DNA from: Hippasteria phrygiana
Lineage: Eukaryota; Echinodermata; Asteroidea; Valvatida; Goniasteridae
Reading direction: 5' to 3'
DNA: 64,000 bases
NCBI GenBank assembly: GCA_037893225.1
Contig: JAZGUH010000145.1
Coordinates: forward strand, 1,488,001-1,552,000
In this document: piece after piece, positions 11,035-20,157 of the stretch
Layout: each line of letters opens with the position of its first letter
How positions within the stretch are numbered: the first letter of the stretch is position 1
Notes under the pieces: generated by a model
What the model saw: the letters and a program-made list of their open reading frames with translations, nothing else
What the model was told of the DNA's origin: nothing
Databases searched by the model: none
Made by a program: the position numbers and the translations under genes

Positions 11035-11821
11035 GCTAGTCTATGGAATTATAGCCGCTCGTGCAACGCGACGAGCGTCTATAATATGTGTGCAGATCTG
11101 GCGATTAATTATGCAAGACAACCGCCTCTTGACCTCTAGATTTTGACCAGGGGCCAATTTCATAGAGCTGTTAAGCACAAAAATTTGCTTAGCATGAAAA
11201 TGTCTTGCTTAGTAAAAACAGGTTACCAGCCAAAAGTCAATGTGATTTTCATGCTAAGCAAACAACAGCTGAATACCAGTCAAAAGAAATATTCCACACA
11301 TGGAAATCTGGTTGGTAATCCAGTTTTTATCCAGGAAGCATTTTCATGCTAAGCAAATTGTTGTGCTTAACAGCTTTATGAAATTGGCCCCAGTCAGCCA
11401 GCTCGTGTTTTTGACCTTCGGGAAACACTTGATCAAGGCGCGCCCCGGATATGCATATCTTTGAGAAATGTAAACATTTCTGCACGCGCACAGAATCATG
11501 TTGCAGTATGTTGTACTGTGCGTAGTATAATACTGCGTACCGCGTGCGCGTGCTGGGGGAGCACGCGACACGCGCGGCAGCATTTGATCTATTTTATAAC
11601 TGCCATCGCGTGCTACATATGCGCCGTGATGAATACAGAGAAACTGGGTCAGTTGACACCTACCAACCAATCAGTACCTTCGTCCACATTTCTGATCGAA
11701 ATGACGTCACAAGTTTGCAAAGTCCACTCCGATTGGCTGGCGCGCGGGGTCGCATAAATTAGCATGTCCGCATATATCAGACGTTGATATGAAATGCATG
11801 CAACGTCTAATACTCAGTCTA
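11035..11821. mobile_element. Insertion within the left arm of the palindrome
   Basis: This segment is absent from the corresponding place in the right arm and is flanked on both sides by ACCCACCCGC, consistent with a ~10-bp target-site duplication. Its ends are only weakly inverted (TAGTCT... against ...AGTCTA, plus loosely matching CGTCTATAATATG and CGTCTGATATATG). No coding potential is recognised. It contains a complete smaller MITE. Confidence 0.55.
11150..11391. mobile_element. 242-bp MITE with GGGGCCAATTTCAT termini
   Basis: The ends GGGGCCAATTTCATA and TATGAAATTGGCCCC begin inverted repeats of at least 50 bp that include GCTTAGCATGAAAATG. The interior has further inverted words (TTTTCATGCTAAGCAAA). 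If the element is taken as 11151-11390, it is flanked by CAG on both sides, a possible 3-bp target duplication. It is non-autonomous and non-coding. Confidence 0.75.
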
Positions 11822-12270
11822 CCCACCCGCCGGCCAAACGCCAAAATGTACCATGACAGAACCAAACGAAAATAAGTAAATAAGTAAATCTGTATTTATA
11901 ATTGTAAAATAAATAATGTACCAGCCCCTTCCAGCCGATTTTAGTCAAAATTTATTTCGATACGTAGGCCTAAAACTTTATTTTTGTATAGGAAGGGGCT
12001 GGTACATTATCTATTTTACAATTATAAATACAGATTTACTTATTTTCGTTTGGTTCTGTCATGGTACATTTTGGCGTTTGGTCGGCGGGTGGGTGGCACG
12101 GACTATGTTCGACTGTAGGCCTATCGTGTATTTTGAGTGGCACAAACATACAAAATACTTGTACATGCAGTATGTATCATAACTACAGGATCATGCATGA
12201 AGCTAGAAGCAGTCATTACAATTGTAATCTGATCTGGCGCGCGCGCCCTGTAGGTCAGCGCGCGGTCGTG

Positions 12271-13598
12271 GGGTATTATTTGCAGTTATTACTGGGTTCA
12301 TCTGCGTTCATCTCAGTTCGGGATTCAGTGTACAGCCGGCCGCAAGCCTGCTATGATCGTGACGATACAGCCCCTTTAAGCCTTGCAACATAATTCAAGT
12401 TCTTTGCATTGTATGCCTTGCTTGTACTGGTTCTTTGACCCAGCAATCTGAAATAACCGTTTTTAGGAAGAGGCGGAATTTGTGTTTCAGTGCTTTTTAT
12501 GCGCTGATCTTTTCTGACTTTTTTTTTGTCAACGTCTTTGAACATTTTGATGCCAAAATATTTTATAAATACTAGGGTGCCGTTCTCGCGTAATGCAGCT
12601 TTTTGTCTGCCTGGGTGGGAGTGGGCTTTCACCTTGTTGGCTCTGTGATACACACTCAACGAAAAGAGAGAGTTGGGGGTCACTATCGACGCCCGACTTC
12701 AATTTGGGTAGTGGAGTGTCTGATTCCCACCTCTAATATTCAGAATCAAAACGTTATTAAGAGAGTCCGCAAAAAGACTTTTGACTCCCTGATATAAGTG
12801 TATCACATGAACGAGGAACGGCGTGTGTGAAACAAGCGAAAGTATATGTAACCCGCCCACGGGGAAACCGTTGCTAGGTGAAAAAGCGCCCTCGTTTGTT
12901 GGCGCATGGAGCTCATACGTAAACCTTGCATCCACAGAATTGATGCAGCGCGTGATAATTATAAAACACATTTTGGTTAGTGGCAGCCTTTGAGACACTG
13001 GAGGCAGCAGACATACCGATTCTTTTCCATCGTTTAACCAGTCGTGCGCATGCAAGTAAAAAGGTCCGGTATGTCTGCTGCCATCAGCGTTTCAACGTCT
13101 CCCATATAGTATACCGAGTCTGACGTCAGTTGGCGAGACAACTGGCTCCAAACAAATGTAAATTTCGGCTTTTCCTTTGTTGACAGCCAATCATGCAAGT
13201 ACGTTGACACAAAATAACAAAAGTTTTCTGGTTGCAAACATTGCGTTGACGTCTCACTTCGGTACTGTATTAGAATGTGTTATTTTGCACATTTAACTAT
13301 CAAAGCGCGATCACCCCCACCGTCCCAAAAAAGATCCATGATCATACCGGGGTTTTGTTTGTGTGTAAAGATTTACGGAACCCTTTGACACACTACACTT
13401 TCCCATCCCAATCAAAATGGGTGCGTGCGTGGTGTGCCACATCCAATCTACTCATACGTGCTTGATAACGAACAATCTAAATTCAGATGACCTTTTGTCA
13501 TGACAAATTGTTGAACTTCAGATTTGATAGCAAACAGCACAAAATTGACTTCACGTAACGCCAGCACATGAGTACAGTGAAAACACGGACTTGCAGAG
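12271..13598. other. Intergenic, with an inverted repeat near 13.0 kb
   Basis: GGCAGCAGACATACC near 13001 and its reverse complement near 13068-13083 form a 15-bp inverted repeat with a ~50-bp spacer. The rest shows no gene that I recognise. The first exon of the downstream gene starts at 13599; no TATA-like element was assigned. Confidence 0.45.
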
Positions 13599-13778
13599 AT
13601 GCCACAAAACACCAGAAAGCGATCCGGAAAGGGAGACGATCTACAGGGAGAGAAGAGATCTAAACACGGTGCAGATGAAGCAGCAGAGCCCGGGTTGTAT
13701 ATCACTATCCCACCACAACCCAAGGAGAAGAAACCGGGACAGTTGACACCCAAGCAACTCCGACACTACTTTGATGAG
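13599..13778 (+). CDS. PhyH-family (phytanoyl-CoA dioxygenase-like) gene, exon 1
   Basis: The ATG opens a 60-codon exon that stops cleanly at a GTATGC donor (13779) in phase 0. The first ~45 residues are basic and charged (KKP, RKR and EKR clusters) with no recognised domain. The last ones, PGQLTPKQLRHYFDE, match the start of the phytanoyl-CoA dioxygenase fold, where a helix leads into a GYLLIPDFF strand. PhyH enzymes are Fe(II)/2-oxoglutarate oxygenases that hydroxylate lipid or small-molecule substrates. The Fe-binding HxD motif and distal His would lie in later exons, which I do not see. The link to exon 2 is inferred from phase and continuity. An upstream non-coding exon is possible, because TTGCAG precedes the ATG. 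Confidence 0.6.
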
Positions 13779-14511
13779 GTATGCGTATGGTTCGTTCGGT
13801 GGCTTTCCAGGGTCGAGATATCGCGTCGAGCGGTTTTTTACAAGTTGACCGTTTAAACTGTTTCAGTGTCCTTATTTTTAAACATTCATACCGGTACTCA
13901 AATAAAAATAGAACATTTTGATAGTAATGCACTGGGAGGTTCTCCACTCGATTTGTTGGGTTGTAACCACCAAATATCACCATTTTACGAGTTTATTTTA
14001 AGGCACAGTCACGTAAAATAGCATAGAGTACAGCTTGTACCGTTTTGTACAGGATGGTACTCGCGTCCAAACTGCCAGGAAATTCCCGTAAAAACGGTGT
14101 GTATTTTTACAGTTTACGAACAACTGTCGCCAGCAGCCGCTATATTAACCTTGAACTTGGGAGCACTGTTCAGGCAAACTCAACCAACCAACCAACCAAA
14201 CAGCAAACAAACCCGATCAATTCAATCGATCCATCAATAACGCATTAACAATAAGCACATTAATAAACACAAAAACGAGATAAATAATACAAACTAAACA
14301 CTTAACCTTGTTAACTGACAGTCAAGGGGTTAAACATTTTACATCAGGTTTCACACTACATGTCCGCGTGATTTTAATATCGATGTGATCTAGATCTTGG
14401 CCATTTTGACACGAGACCTTGGTAATTATTTAACTGTTTTCAACAGTGATGTTATTTCATCACAGAGGACTTTGTATAGTGTGAAACGGGCTTTATACAT
14501 CTTTCTTGCAG
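13779..14511 (+). other. Intron 1 of the PhyH-like gene
   Basis: GT at 13779 and a pyrimidine-rich TTCTTGCAG acceptor ending at 14511 bound a 733-bp intron. It is AT-rich, with a CAACCAACCAACCAA-like run near 14185. Confidence 0.6.
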
Positions 14512-14629
14512 GGATATCTCCTCATTCCTGATTTCTTCCAACCTTTGGAGCTGGATCCTGTCAAGAAAGGTATAGAGGAAGCTGTGGACAAGCTGGTCAA
14601 CAAACTTTACAGTGCTGGCAAAATCAAAG
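14512..14629 (+). CDS. PhyH-family gene, exon 2 (partial gene)
   Basis: A 118-nt exon between an AG acceptor and a GT donor (14630) reads GYLLIPDFFQPLELDPVK, then a helical stretch ending KLYSAGKIK, in the frame left by exon 1. Joined across the intron, it resembles the N-terminal ~40 residues of invertebrate PhyH-like oxygenases. It ends in phase 1, so further exons are needed. None is visible before the viral element starting near 16.17 kb. The gene may continue beyond the window, across a very large intron, or be a truncated remnant. Confidence 0.6.
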
Positions 14630-15179
14630 GTAGATAAAAAAGAAACAGGTGTATTACACAGGGTGGCGGAGTTTTTAATTACGCTATAGCATTGTTTATC
14701 AAATAAAAAAATAAATTAGCCTTTAAGAAAGATTCTGCTCGGATAGTATCGTCGGGCCATCCTAACTCGTATTAACTGTATACAGTTATGCCCCAAATTA
14801 TTCATACCCTATACAAAATCTGGTAGTTTGCTTTTCTCTCATACATAAAAGCTGGGTTGGCGGAACTTAGGCTTCACTTAATGACTTTTAGTTGGCATCT
14901 ACAAATCTACATAATATTTAGGTTTCACATCATTAGCATAAAAGTAGAAATTATTAATAAAATGATTCACAATACCCCGAATTTGGCATGGGTATGACTA
15001 ATTTGGGACCTAACTGTATCAGGTAGTTCCAGTTTATTCATGGAAAAAATCAAAAAGGGTCGTATTTGCTAACACTTTCTTTAGTTTTGCAAGAATTTTT
15101 AGCATGTATGATAAAAAACCATCATTTATATATAAAAAAATCATGAGGTATGGGTCATTTCTAAATTCTTTCACAATAA
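14630..15179. other. AT-rich sequence after exon 2
   Basis: Intron or intergenic sequence. No third exon of the PhyH-like gene could be recognised. Confidence 0.4.
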
Positions 15180-15310
15180 TGCAGTACGGTACTCGTAGGC
15201 CTACTCGTACTTGTACTCGTACTCGAAAATTTACTCATACTCGTACTCACATGAAAAAAATCCATGCATGTACTACTCGTCATAAAGTACTCGTAGGCCT
15301 GCTAGTGATC
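15180..15310 (+). repeat. Degenerate ACTCGT repeat
   Basis: Many ACTCGT/ACTCAT hexamers (GTACTCGTAGGCCTACTCGT and similar) give an interrupted 6-bp microsatellite. Confidence 0.75.
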
Positions 15311-15559
15311 CGTCGTTTTGAACGTACGTAGGACCGTGGCGACGTAAGGACCTGATTATCGTCCAGTGGGAAGCTCTACACCATACGCTCTACCAATTGT
15401 GAACGTTGTCTTTATTAAACTTCATAAATATTCATGTTATACAAAAGCTCTTTCTTGAGAAGCATGCACACAGTAAACGAGACGTATAGGGGATGCCGAT
15501 TCTGCGACAAATCCTTTCTCTCTCTACCCTCCAGAAAAAATGTATAAATGTTATACAAT

Positions 15560-15625
15560 TTTAATAAATTCTCTCTCCCTCTCCCCTTCCCCTCCCCCTC
15601 CCCTCCCTCTCTAGCTCGCTCACTC
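15560..15625 (+). repeat. Pyrimidine tract (CTCTCCCT)n
   Basis: An almost pure C/T tract follows TTTTAATAAATT. The opposite strand is a purine tract. No gene. Confidence 0.75.
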
Positions 15626-15672
15626 GCTATCTCCATCACTCAGTCAAATTTACTTTATTTTTTTCTTAAATT

Positions 15673-15830
15673 ATGTTGTATATCTACCCAACAGAATTTC
15701 AAAAAATTGCAAAAAAAATTATCATTACATTCGTGTCGTATACCTACCCAACAGAATTTCAAAAATTGCAAAACAAAATTCATAACATTCGTGTCGTATA
15801 CCTACCCAGCAGATTTTCGAAAATCATATT
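15673..15830 (+). repeat. ~64-bp tandem repeat, about 2.3 copies
   Basis: TATACCTACCCAACAGAATTTCAAAAA-type units recur at about 15677, 15741 and 15802 (the last partial). Both forward open frames here are products of the repeat. Confidence 0.75.
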
Positions 15831-16168
15831 ATTCTACAAATCCCCCCTCTCTATTCTCCAAGAACTTGTTTACGACCGTTTTAGTCAAGCGTGAAATTAA
15901 ATTATATTCAACCCTTTCAGTCGCACAAGCTGAGCTAATAACAAAGGAAATTCAGAGTCACGCTTCCTCGGTTACAAAATTGCGTGTAAACTATATCACA
16001 TCAACAATTCAGCTTAGCTTGGTGCACTGAAAACGCCACAGGGGAAAATGTGGGTTCGAGACTCGTCGATGCCAGAATTTTTTTAAATAATTTATTGTCA
16101 AAGGACATTGAGCAATGCCCAAGTTGCGTGTGCGTTTGTATAGCTATGTGTGCGTCTAGCTACGCTAG

Positions 16169-16384
16169 CTATTGTGTGTTTACGATAACATTTTGAGGAA
16201 GTATACCTTGACTCACTAACCAAGACTGCGTAGCAGTAATTTTAACCGTATCTTCTACATCTAGTTTTCCTAGATCGGCAGGTTTCATTTTCAACATTTT
16301 TTTACTCAACATGGTATAACCTACAGTCAAAAAACTTAACACAGCACCGTGATGAAGAGTATTTGCAACGTTTTTTGTATCCAT
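16169..16384 (-). CDS. Small viral-element protein, 71 aa, unknown function
   Basis: An intact ORF from ATG to TAG with one hydrophobic segment (around residues 13-28, AVLSFLTVGYTMLSKK) and a charged C-terminal half containing MKPADLGKLD. I recall similar short proteins beside capsid and ATPase genes in related elements of other animals, but the function is unknown. It lies 25 bp downstream of the next gene on the same strand, so both may share a transcript. A single-pass membrane or virion protein is an inference. Confidence 0.55.
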   Translation of the reverse strand: MDTKNVANTLHHGAVLSFLTVGYTMLSKKMLKMKPADLGKLDVEDTVKITATQSWLVSQGILPQNVIVNTQ

Positions 16385-16409
16385 TTTAATTATACATTTT
16401 TTTATTTTT

Positions 16410-16871
16410 TTATTCCATTTCTAAAAAATCTTCAATTGGATCGGTGTTTTTTGGTGGCTGTGGGGTTGGTGGGGTAATATCGTTAACTACAACCTTTCTT
16501 TTACTAAGTACGAGATATCCGAGTCCTAAAACAGCCAAGCCGACTACCACATACCCCCAGCTAGGAAAACAGTATATCGTGACGGTTTGTGTTTGGTTGG
16601 TTGTTTCATCATCTATACTTTGCATCTTTTTTATTTGTTCCTTCATCGTTTTGTTTCTTTCGGCTAGTTTTTTGCCCTGCTCTACTCTTTTAGGGGTTTT
16701 TACTCCTTTTTAGTCGGGGGTTTTGTTACCCTCTGCATCGGCTGAGTCGTCTCCTGCGTTGGCTCCTGCGGAGTCTCTACTACTTGATCCGCTATCGATT
16801 CTTGATTCATCTTCTATAATAAAACTACTATTATTTGTATCTATTTTCAAATGTTTAGTCGTAATCAACAT
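16410..16871 (-). pseudogene. Predicted single-pass membrane protein of the viral element, one in-frame stop
   Basis: A 153-codon frame starts at ATG 16871 and is broken only by TAA at codon 54 (16710-16712). Before the stop the chain is acidic and Ser/Asp/Gly-rich. After it comes a basic stretch (KRVEQGKKLAERNK), then a transmembrane segment (YVVVGLAVLGLGYLVLS) and a proline-rich tail ending in FLEME. Downstream of the stop, an ATG at 16646 could still give a 78-aa product with the membrane segment. A second frame from ATG 16810 is also open for about 35 codons and is probably coincidental. Function unknown; a minor virion membrane protein is a guess. Confidence 0.5.
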
Positions 16872-16939
16872 AGCTACTAAAGGAGATAGATAAAGTCAGA
16901 GTCTAAACAAAGTTTATAACCAAACGGTGAAGCCAGAGG

Positions 16940-17227
16940 TTAAGTCTTCCCTAAAGCTTTTGCGTAAAGACTAAGCATGCAACTACCCAAACTGACGATC
17001 ATTTCTTTACCTAGTTTAGCTTCGCAGTTTTTGTATAGTTTCTCTTGCTTTACAGAGTCTAAATTTTCGACTTCATTAACGGAGTATTCTTTACCGAGAT
17101 ATTTCTTTGAATCACCGGAAGCAACTACTCCTAAAAGTCTATTTTTGTGTTCTGGAACTCCACTACGAGTTTCTACTCGTATCGGCTGTTGAGACAATGT
17201 GCTTAGAGATTCTATCGAGTTGTTCAT
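16940..17227 (-). CDS. Viral-element protein, 95 aa, unknown function
   Basis: An intact frame from ATG to TAA. The N-terminal third is Ser/Thr-rich and polar, the middle has KYLGKEYSVNEVENLD, and the C-terminus has a mildly hydrophobic helix (MIVSLGSCMLSLYAKAL). No domain was recognised. Its place in the leftward gene run and its open frame suggest it belonged to the viral transcript. Upstream is the non-coding minisatellite that separates it from the ATPase. Confidence 0.5.
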   Translation of the reverse strand: MNNSIESLSTLSQQPIRVETRSGVPEHKNRLLGVVASGDSKKYLGKEYSVNEVENLDSVKQEKLYKNCEAKLGKEMIVSLGSCMLSLYAKALGKT

Positions 17228-17374
17228 TTATAAATAGCATGTATTTTTTTCCTTAATTTTACATGTTATATACTCGTAAGAAATTAAACACAAGTTGAGG
17301 GCTATTACGAGTTTTAGCAAGACGTCTATATATTCTATCATATTATATAATACCTAGATAATTTTATGGTGTAG
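17228..17374. other. AT-rich spacer in the viral element
   Basis: No ORF of note; it leads into the minisatellite. Confidence 0.4.
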
Positions 17375-17835
17375 CAACTTACAGCTAGCTATCAGCTAGC
17401 TATACAACAAACTACAGCTAGCTATACGCTAGTTGCGTAGTAACTTACAGCAAATTGCTAGCTATACAGCAAATTACAGCTAGCTATCAACTATCTATCA
17501 ACTAGCTATACAGCAAATTACAGCTAGCTATCAACTATCTATCAACTAGCTATACAGCAAATTACAGCTAGCTATCAGCTAGCTATACAACAAACTACAG
17601 CTAGCTATACGCTTGTTGCGTAGTAACTTACAGCAAATTACAGCTAGCTATACAGCAAATTACAGCCTGCTATCAACTAGCTGTACAGCAAATTACAGCT
17701 AGCTATCAACTAGCTATCAACTAGCTATACAGCAAATTTCAGCTAGCTATCAACTATCTATCAACTAGCTATACAGCAAATTACAGCAAATTTATAGCAA
17801 ATTTATAGGAAACTATAGCAAATGTATAGCAAAAC
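17375..17835. repeat. AGCTAGCTAT / ACAGCAAATT minisatellite
   Basis: Irregular alternation of ACAGCTAGCTATCAACTA and TACAGCAAATTACAG units over about 460 bp. AGCT and TAGCTA are self-complementary, so both strands can form short hairpins. It sits between the ATPase and the next gene of the viral element and ends a few bases before the ATPase stop codon. Confidence 0.85.
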
Positions 17836-17840
17836 TACAG

Positions 17841-18467
17841 CTAGTTAACTAGCTTCCAGCAAACTGGAGGATCAGTTTTTATCAACAATTTACTATAAGG
17901 CATGTCTCTTAGAATCTTTTTAATTCTAGATCTTTCTTCCAAAGGTACCGCGTCATTTTCATCGAGACATTGATCGAAACTACTTTTATCTTTACAATAA
18001 AACAACACAACAAAAGCAGTCTGAGCTCGATAATCCGTCTTGACGCAATTGTACTTTTGAGTCAACAACCAACAGTAGTGATTGTCGTGTCTACCGCTAA
18101 AGGCCAGCTTCGTCAATATACAAATGTTTTTATCATATGCCGCTTTACGATATTTTATATCTTGTTCCGCGCTACAGTCGTCTATCAAAAATAAAACGTG
18201 TAATCCTTCTAGCCTGGTTCTATAAAATTCCAAAGCTTCGTTGAGAGATATTTTTTCCACTTACAAGTCACATAGGTAAATCTCCGGATCTAACCAAAAC
18301 CAACCCCTCTCGTGATAAGACTTATTATTCGATAATGTGGGGCAAATGACGACAATCTTTTCAAAGTGGCTCTTATACTCTGTTTCTAACAAGTCCAAAA
18401 TACATTTAGTTTTACCAAAATTGGTTCTACCACATATTAAGGCGCAGTGAGGTGTCTTTGAAACCAT
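17841..18467 (-). pseudogene. Packaging-type ATPase (A32/FtsK-HerA-like), one in-frame stop
   Basis: The ~208-codon frame starts at ATG 18467. It has a P-loop-like CGRTNFGKTK near residue 12 and, in the second half, FLIDDCSAE (Walker B acidic pair) near residue 94. Such ATPases translocate DNA into the capsid in polintons and related viruses. A TAA at 18261-18263 breaks the frame at codon 69; reading then resumes in the same frame to a TAG at 17841. The length is close to that of compact polinton ATPases. The start lies 1 bp downstream of the stop of the preceding small ORF, as in a tight viral gene cluster. Confidence 0.7.
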
Positions 18468-18468
18468 G

Positions 18469-18642
18469 TTATTTAATTATATCCTCGATTTTTTTGTAGT
18501 AAACACTGCTAAATCTTCCATCTTCGATAACTGGTTTTAGAGCCCCAGCAGTCTCTGCTTCTTTTTCTAAATGAATAGAAATGCCACCACCTACTTCTCC
18601 TATTCTCCTGCCCGAACCGTGACTTGTATTGTCATCCGTCAC
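18469..18642 (-). CDS. Small 57-aa ORF between capsid and ATPase genes
   Basis: An open frame of 57 codons starts at GTG 18642, whose first base is the last base of the capsid gene's TAG, and ends with TAA just before the ATPase ATG. It contains a glycine/arginine patch (GSGRRIGEVGGG), an acidic helix-like stretch (HLEKEAE) and a basic end (YYKKIEDIIK). An ancestral TAATG overlap mutated to TAGTG would explain the missing ATG. The exact fit between neighbours argues for a real viral gene. Function unknown. Confidence 0.5.
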   Translation of the reverse strand: MTDDNTSHGSGRRIGEVGGGISIHLEKEAETAGALKPVIEDGRFSSVYYKKIEDIIK

Positions 18643-19674
18643 TAATTATTTTTAAAGTACTCACCCATCGTCAGGTTCCACAGGCTTAGGTCTTTGGTCA
18701 CACCGACACCAAATTCCGTGTGTGAGTCTCCGAAAAACTTGCAAATTTCTTTCCAGTGTTGATAACGCCTCATACCTTGACTGTACAATTGATTCGGTTT
18801 ACCCTCGATCGTGACGTTTACTTTTTCGATTTTAGGGTTATAAAAATGCCCCGGATTTTTGTTACTGGGTTCCTTAAATAAAAGTAGTACTCCCTTTAGA
18901 CTTTTAATCGATTCGTTAAGATTAATGTTCCAAGTCGTATGGGATTTGTCCAAGTCTCTGACGAGATATCTTTGAACTTGATCAAATAGAAAATGAGTCT
19001 TGCCTTTTATTGGTCACCACGTCAAATTCGAGAGACAACCCAGACATTTTGTACTTGGCTTCGCCATCTGTAGACTTGACGACGCTTTCGTGATCATTGA
19101 ACGTAAACTCGTACGTTAGTCTGTCGTTGAGCGCCGATGGATGAAACGGTTGATGATCCCTAAGCATTTCAAAATCTAGAGGAATGTGATATCTATTTTT
19201 ATAAGCACCGGCTATGGCTTTGTCTTTTCCAGAATTCGCATCATCTACCGCATCATCCGCTCCGATTCGTATTTTTGTAATGTTGGGAGATTCGATTCCC
19301 CGGTACGAATGTTCTGAATTTTTAGGTCGCCACATGTTTTTAAAAACGTTGAATATATCCGCGTCGTAAAAGTTTAGAATCTCTTTACCTTCGAGACATA
19401 TTCTTACTTTTTTGATAAAATTTCGCCCCACGTTATTGTACAGCGCCAGCGCCTTCAGACTCCAAGTCAATGTTGAAAGCCAATCTACTATTATAGTACC
19501 GGGTACAACCACATCGTCTGGACTCAACATTGGAAATTTAACGGTTAATGTTTGATTAGCATCTATAGTTCTAGGATTATGAGTAATAACTACCGATTGT
19601 CTCAAACCCTTAATCGCTCTAGGATTGTTTTAACTTCTATGAGGATTCAGCTCAATTCCATAAATCGCGTTCAT
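18642..19674 (-). pseudogene. Major capsid protein homologue (double jelly-roll type), stop and frameshift
   Basis: The frame begins at ATG 19674. TAA at codon 15 (19630-19632) interrupts the N-terminus, then ~207 codons are open, then a frameshift near 18985 separates the C-terminal ~105 residues, which end at TAG 18642. The total is about 343 residues. Family-type segments include VVITHNP, FPMLSPDDVVVPGT, KVRICLEGKE, HIPLDFEML and SALNDRLTYEFTFND, which I recognise from polinton-like capsid proteins in other animal genomes. The protein would form the icosahedral shell. Two breaks make this copy non-functional. It starts 47 bp from the divergent membrane-protein gene. Confidence 0.7.
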
Positions 19675-19721
19675 TTTATGTATACGAACAGATTATTTTG
19701 TTATACTTTATTAATAACATC
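19675..19721. promoter_or_regulatory. Short divergent intergenic region of the viral element
   Basis: Only 47 bp separate the capsid ATG (minus strand) from the membrane-protein ATG (plus strand). The gap is AT-rich, with TATAC and TATTAATA words, so a shared bidirectional promoter is likely. This is inferred from layout only. Confidence 0.35.
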
Positions 19722-20141
19722 ATGGCAAGCATATTTATGATGGTTGGTGGAGCTTTAATAAATGCTTTGGCTTTTACGGGGTCAAACTTTCTATTTTCGG
19801 GTTTAGGAAAGTCTGATGCCGACGCAGAGCGTAAACGGCACGACTTGGCTTCAGAAAGATTAACCCACGCAAGGGACGAATGGCAGAAATAAAGAACCAA
19901 ATATCTGGATTATCTCAACGAGCGACTACAAAAGGAAGTCAAGGCTCAAAAAACATTTCGCAACGTCGACGATGCTTTGCGAGAATATAACGAAGTGACA
20001 GGTGAAGACATACAATTACCTCGCGAACCCACATTATCCGATTTGTACACACCCAGCGAACAACAAAAGAATGGTGAAATTGTATTCATCTTGGGAGGTA
20101 CTGCTGTTTTGGGTTTTTTAATTTATAAAACTTTAAAGTAA
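19722..20141 (+). pseudogene. Predicted membrane/minor virion protein, one in-frame stop
   Basis: The 139-codon frame starts at ATG 19722. It has an N-terminal hydrophobic, glycine-containing helix (MMVGGALINALAF), a long charged coiled-coil-like middle part, a PTLSDLYTPSEQQKNGE segment, and a C-terminal membrane helix (IVFILGGTAVLGFLIY) before TAA 20139. TAA at 19890-19892 (codon 57) breaks it, with the frame continuing in phase. I recall similar proteins next to the integrase in related elements of cnidarians and molluscs; this is memory, not a search. Role unknown, possibly a minor capsid or internal membrane protein. Confidence 0.55.
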
Positions 20142-20157
20142 AAATGTTTAAAGTAAA

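Larger units (their letters stand above)
10863..12270. mobile_element. Large palindromic (foldback) element, interrupted in its left arm
   Basis: The left arm (10863-11034 plus 11822-11935) is the inverted copy of the right arm (11991-12270). Shared words include GGCGCGCCAGATCAGATTAC at the outer part and AATGTACCAGCCCCTTCC at the inner part, with a spacer of about 55 bp. The left arm is split at ACCCACCCGC by a ~787-bp insertion. It is non-coding; the superfamily is unknown. Confidence 0.7.

Noticed and set aside
16410..20141. Possible reassigned TAA codon, because the premature in-frame stops in four viral-element genes are all TAA
   Set aside because: TAA also terminates neighbouring intact frames at their natural ends, and frameshifts occur too, so ordinary decay is simpler.
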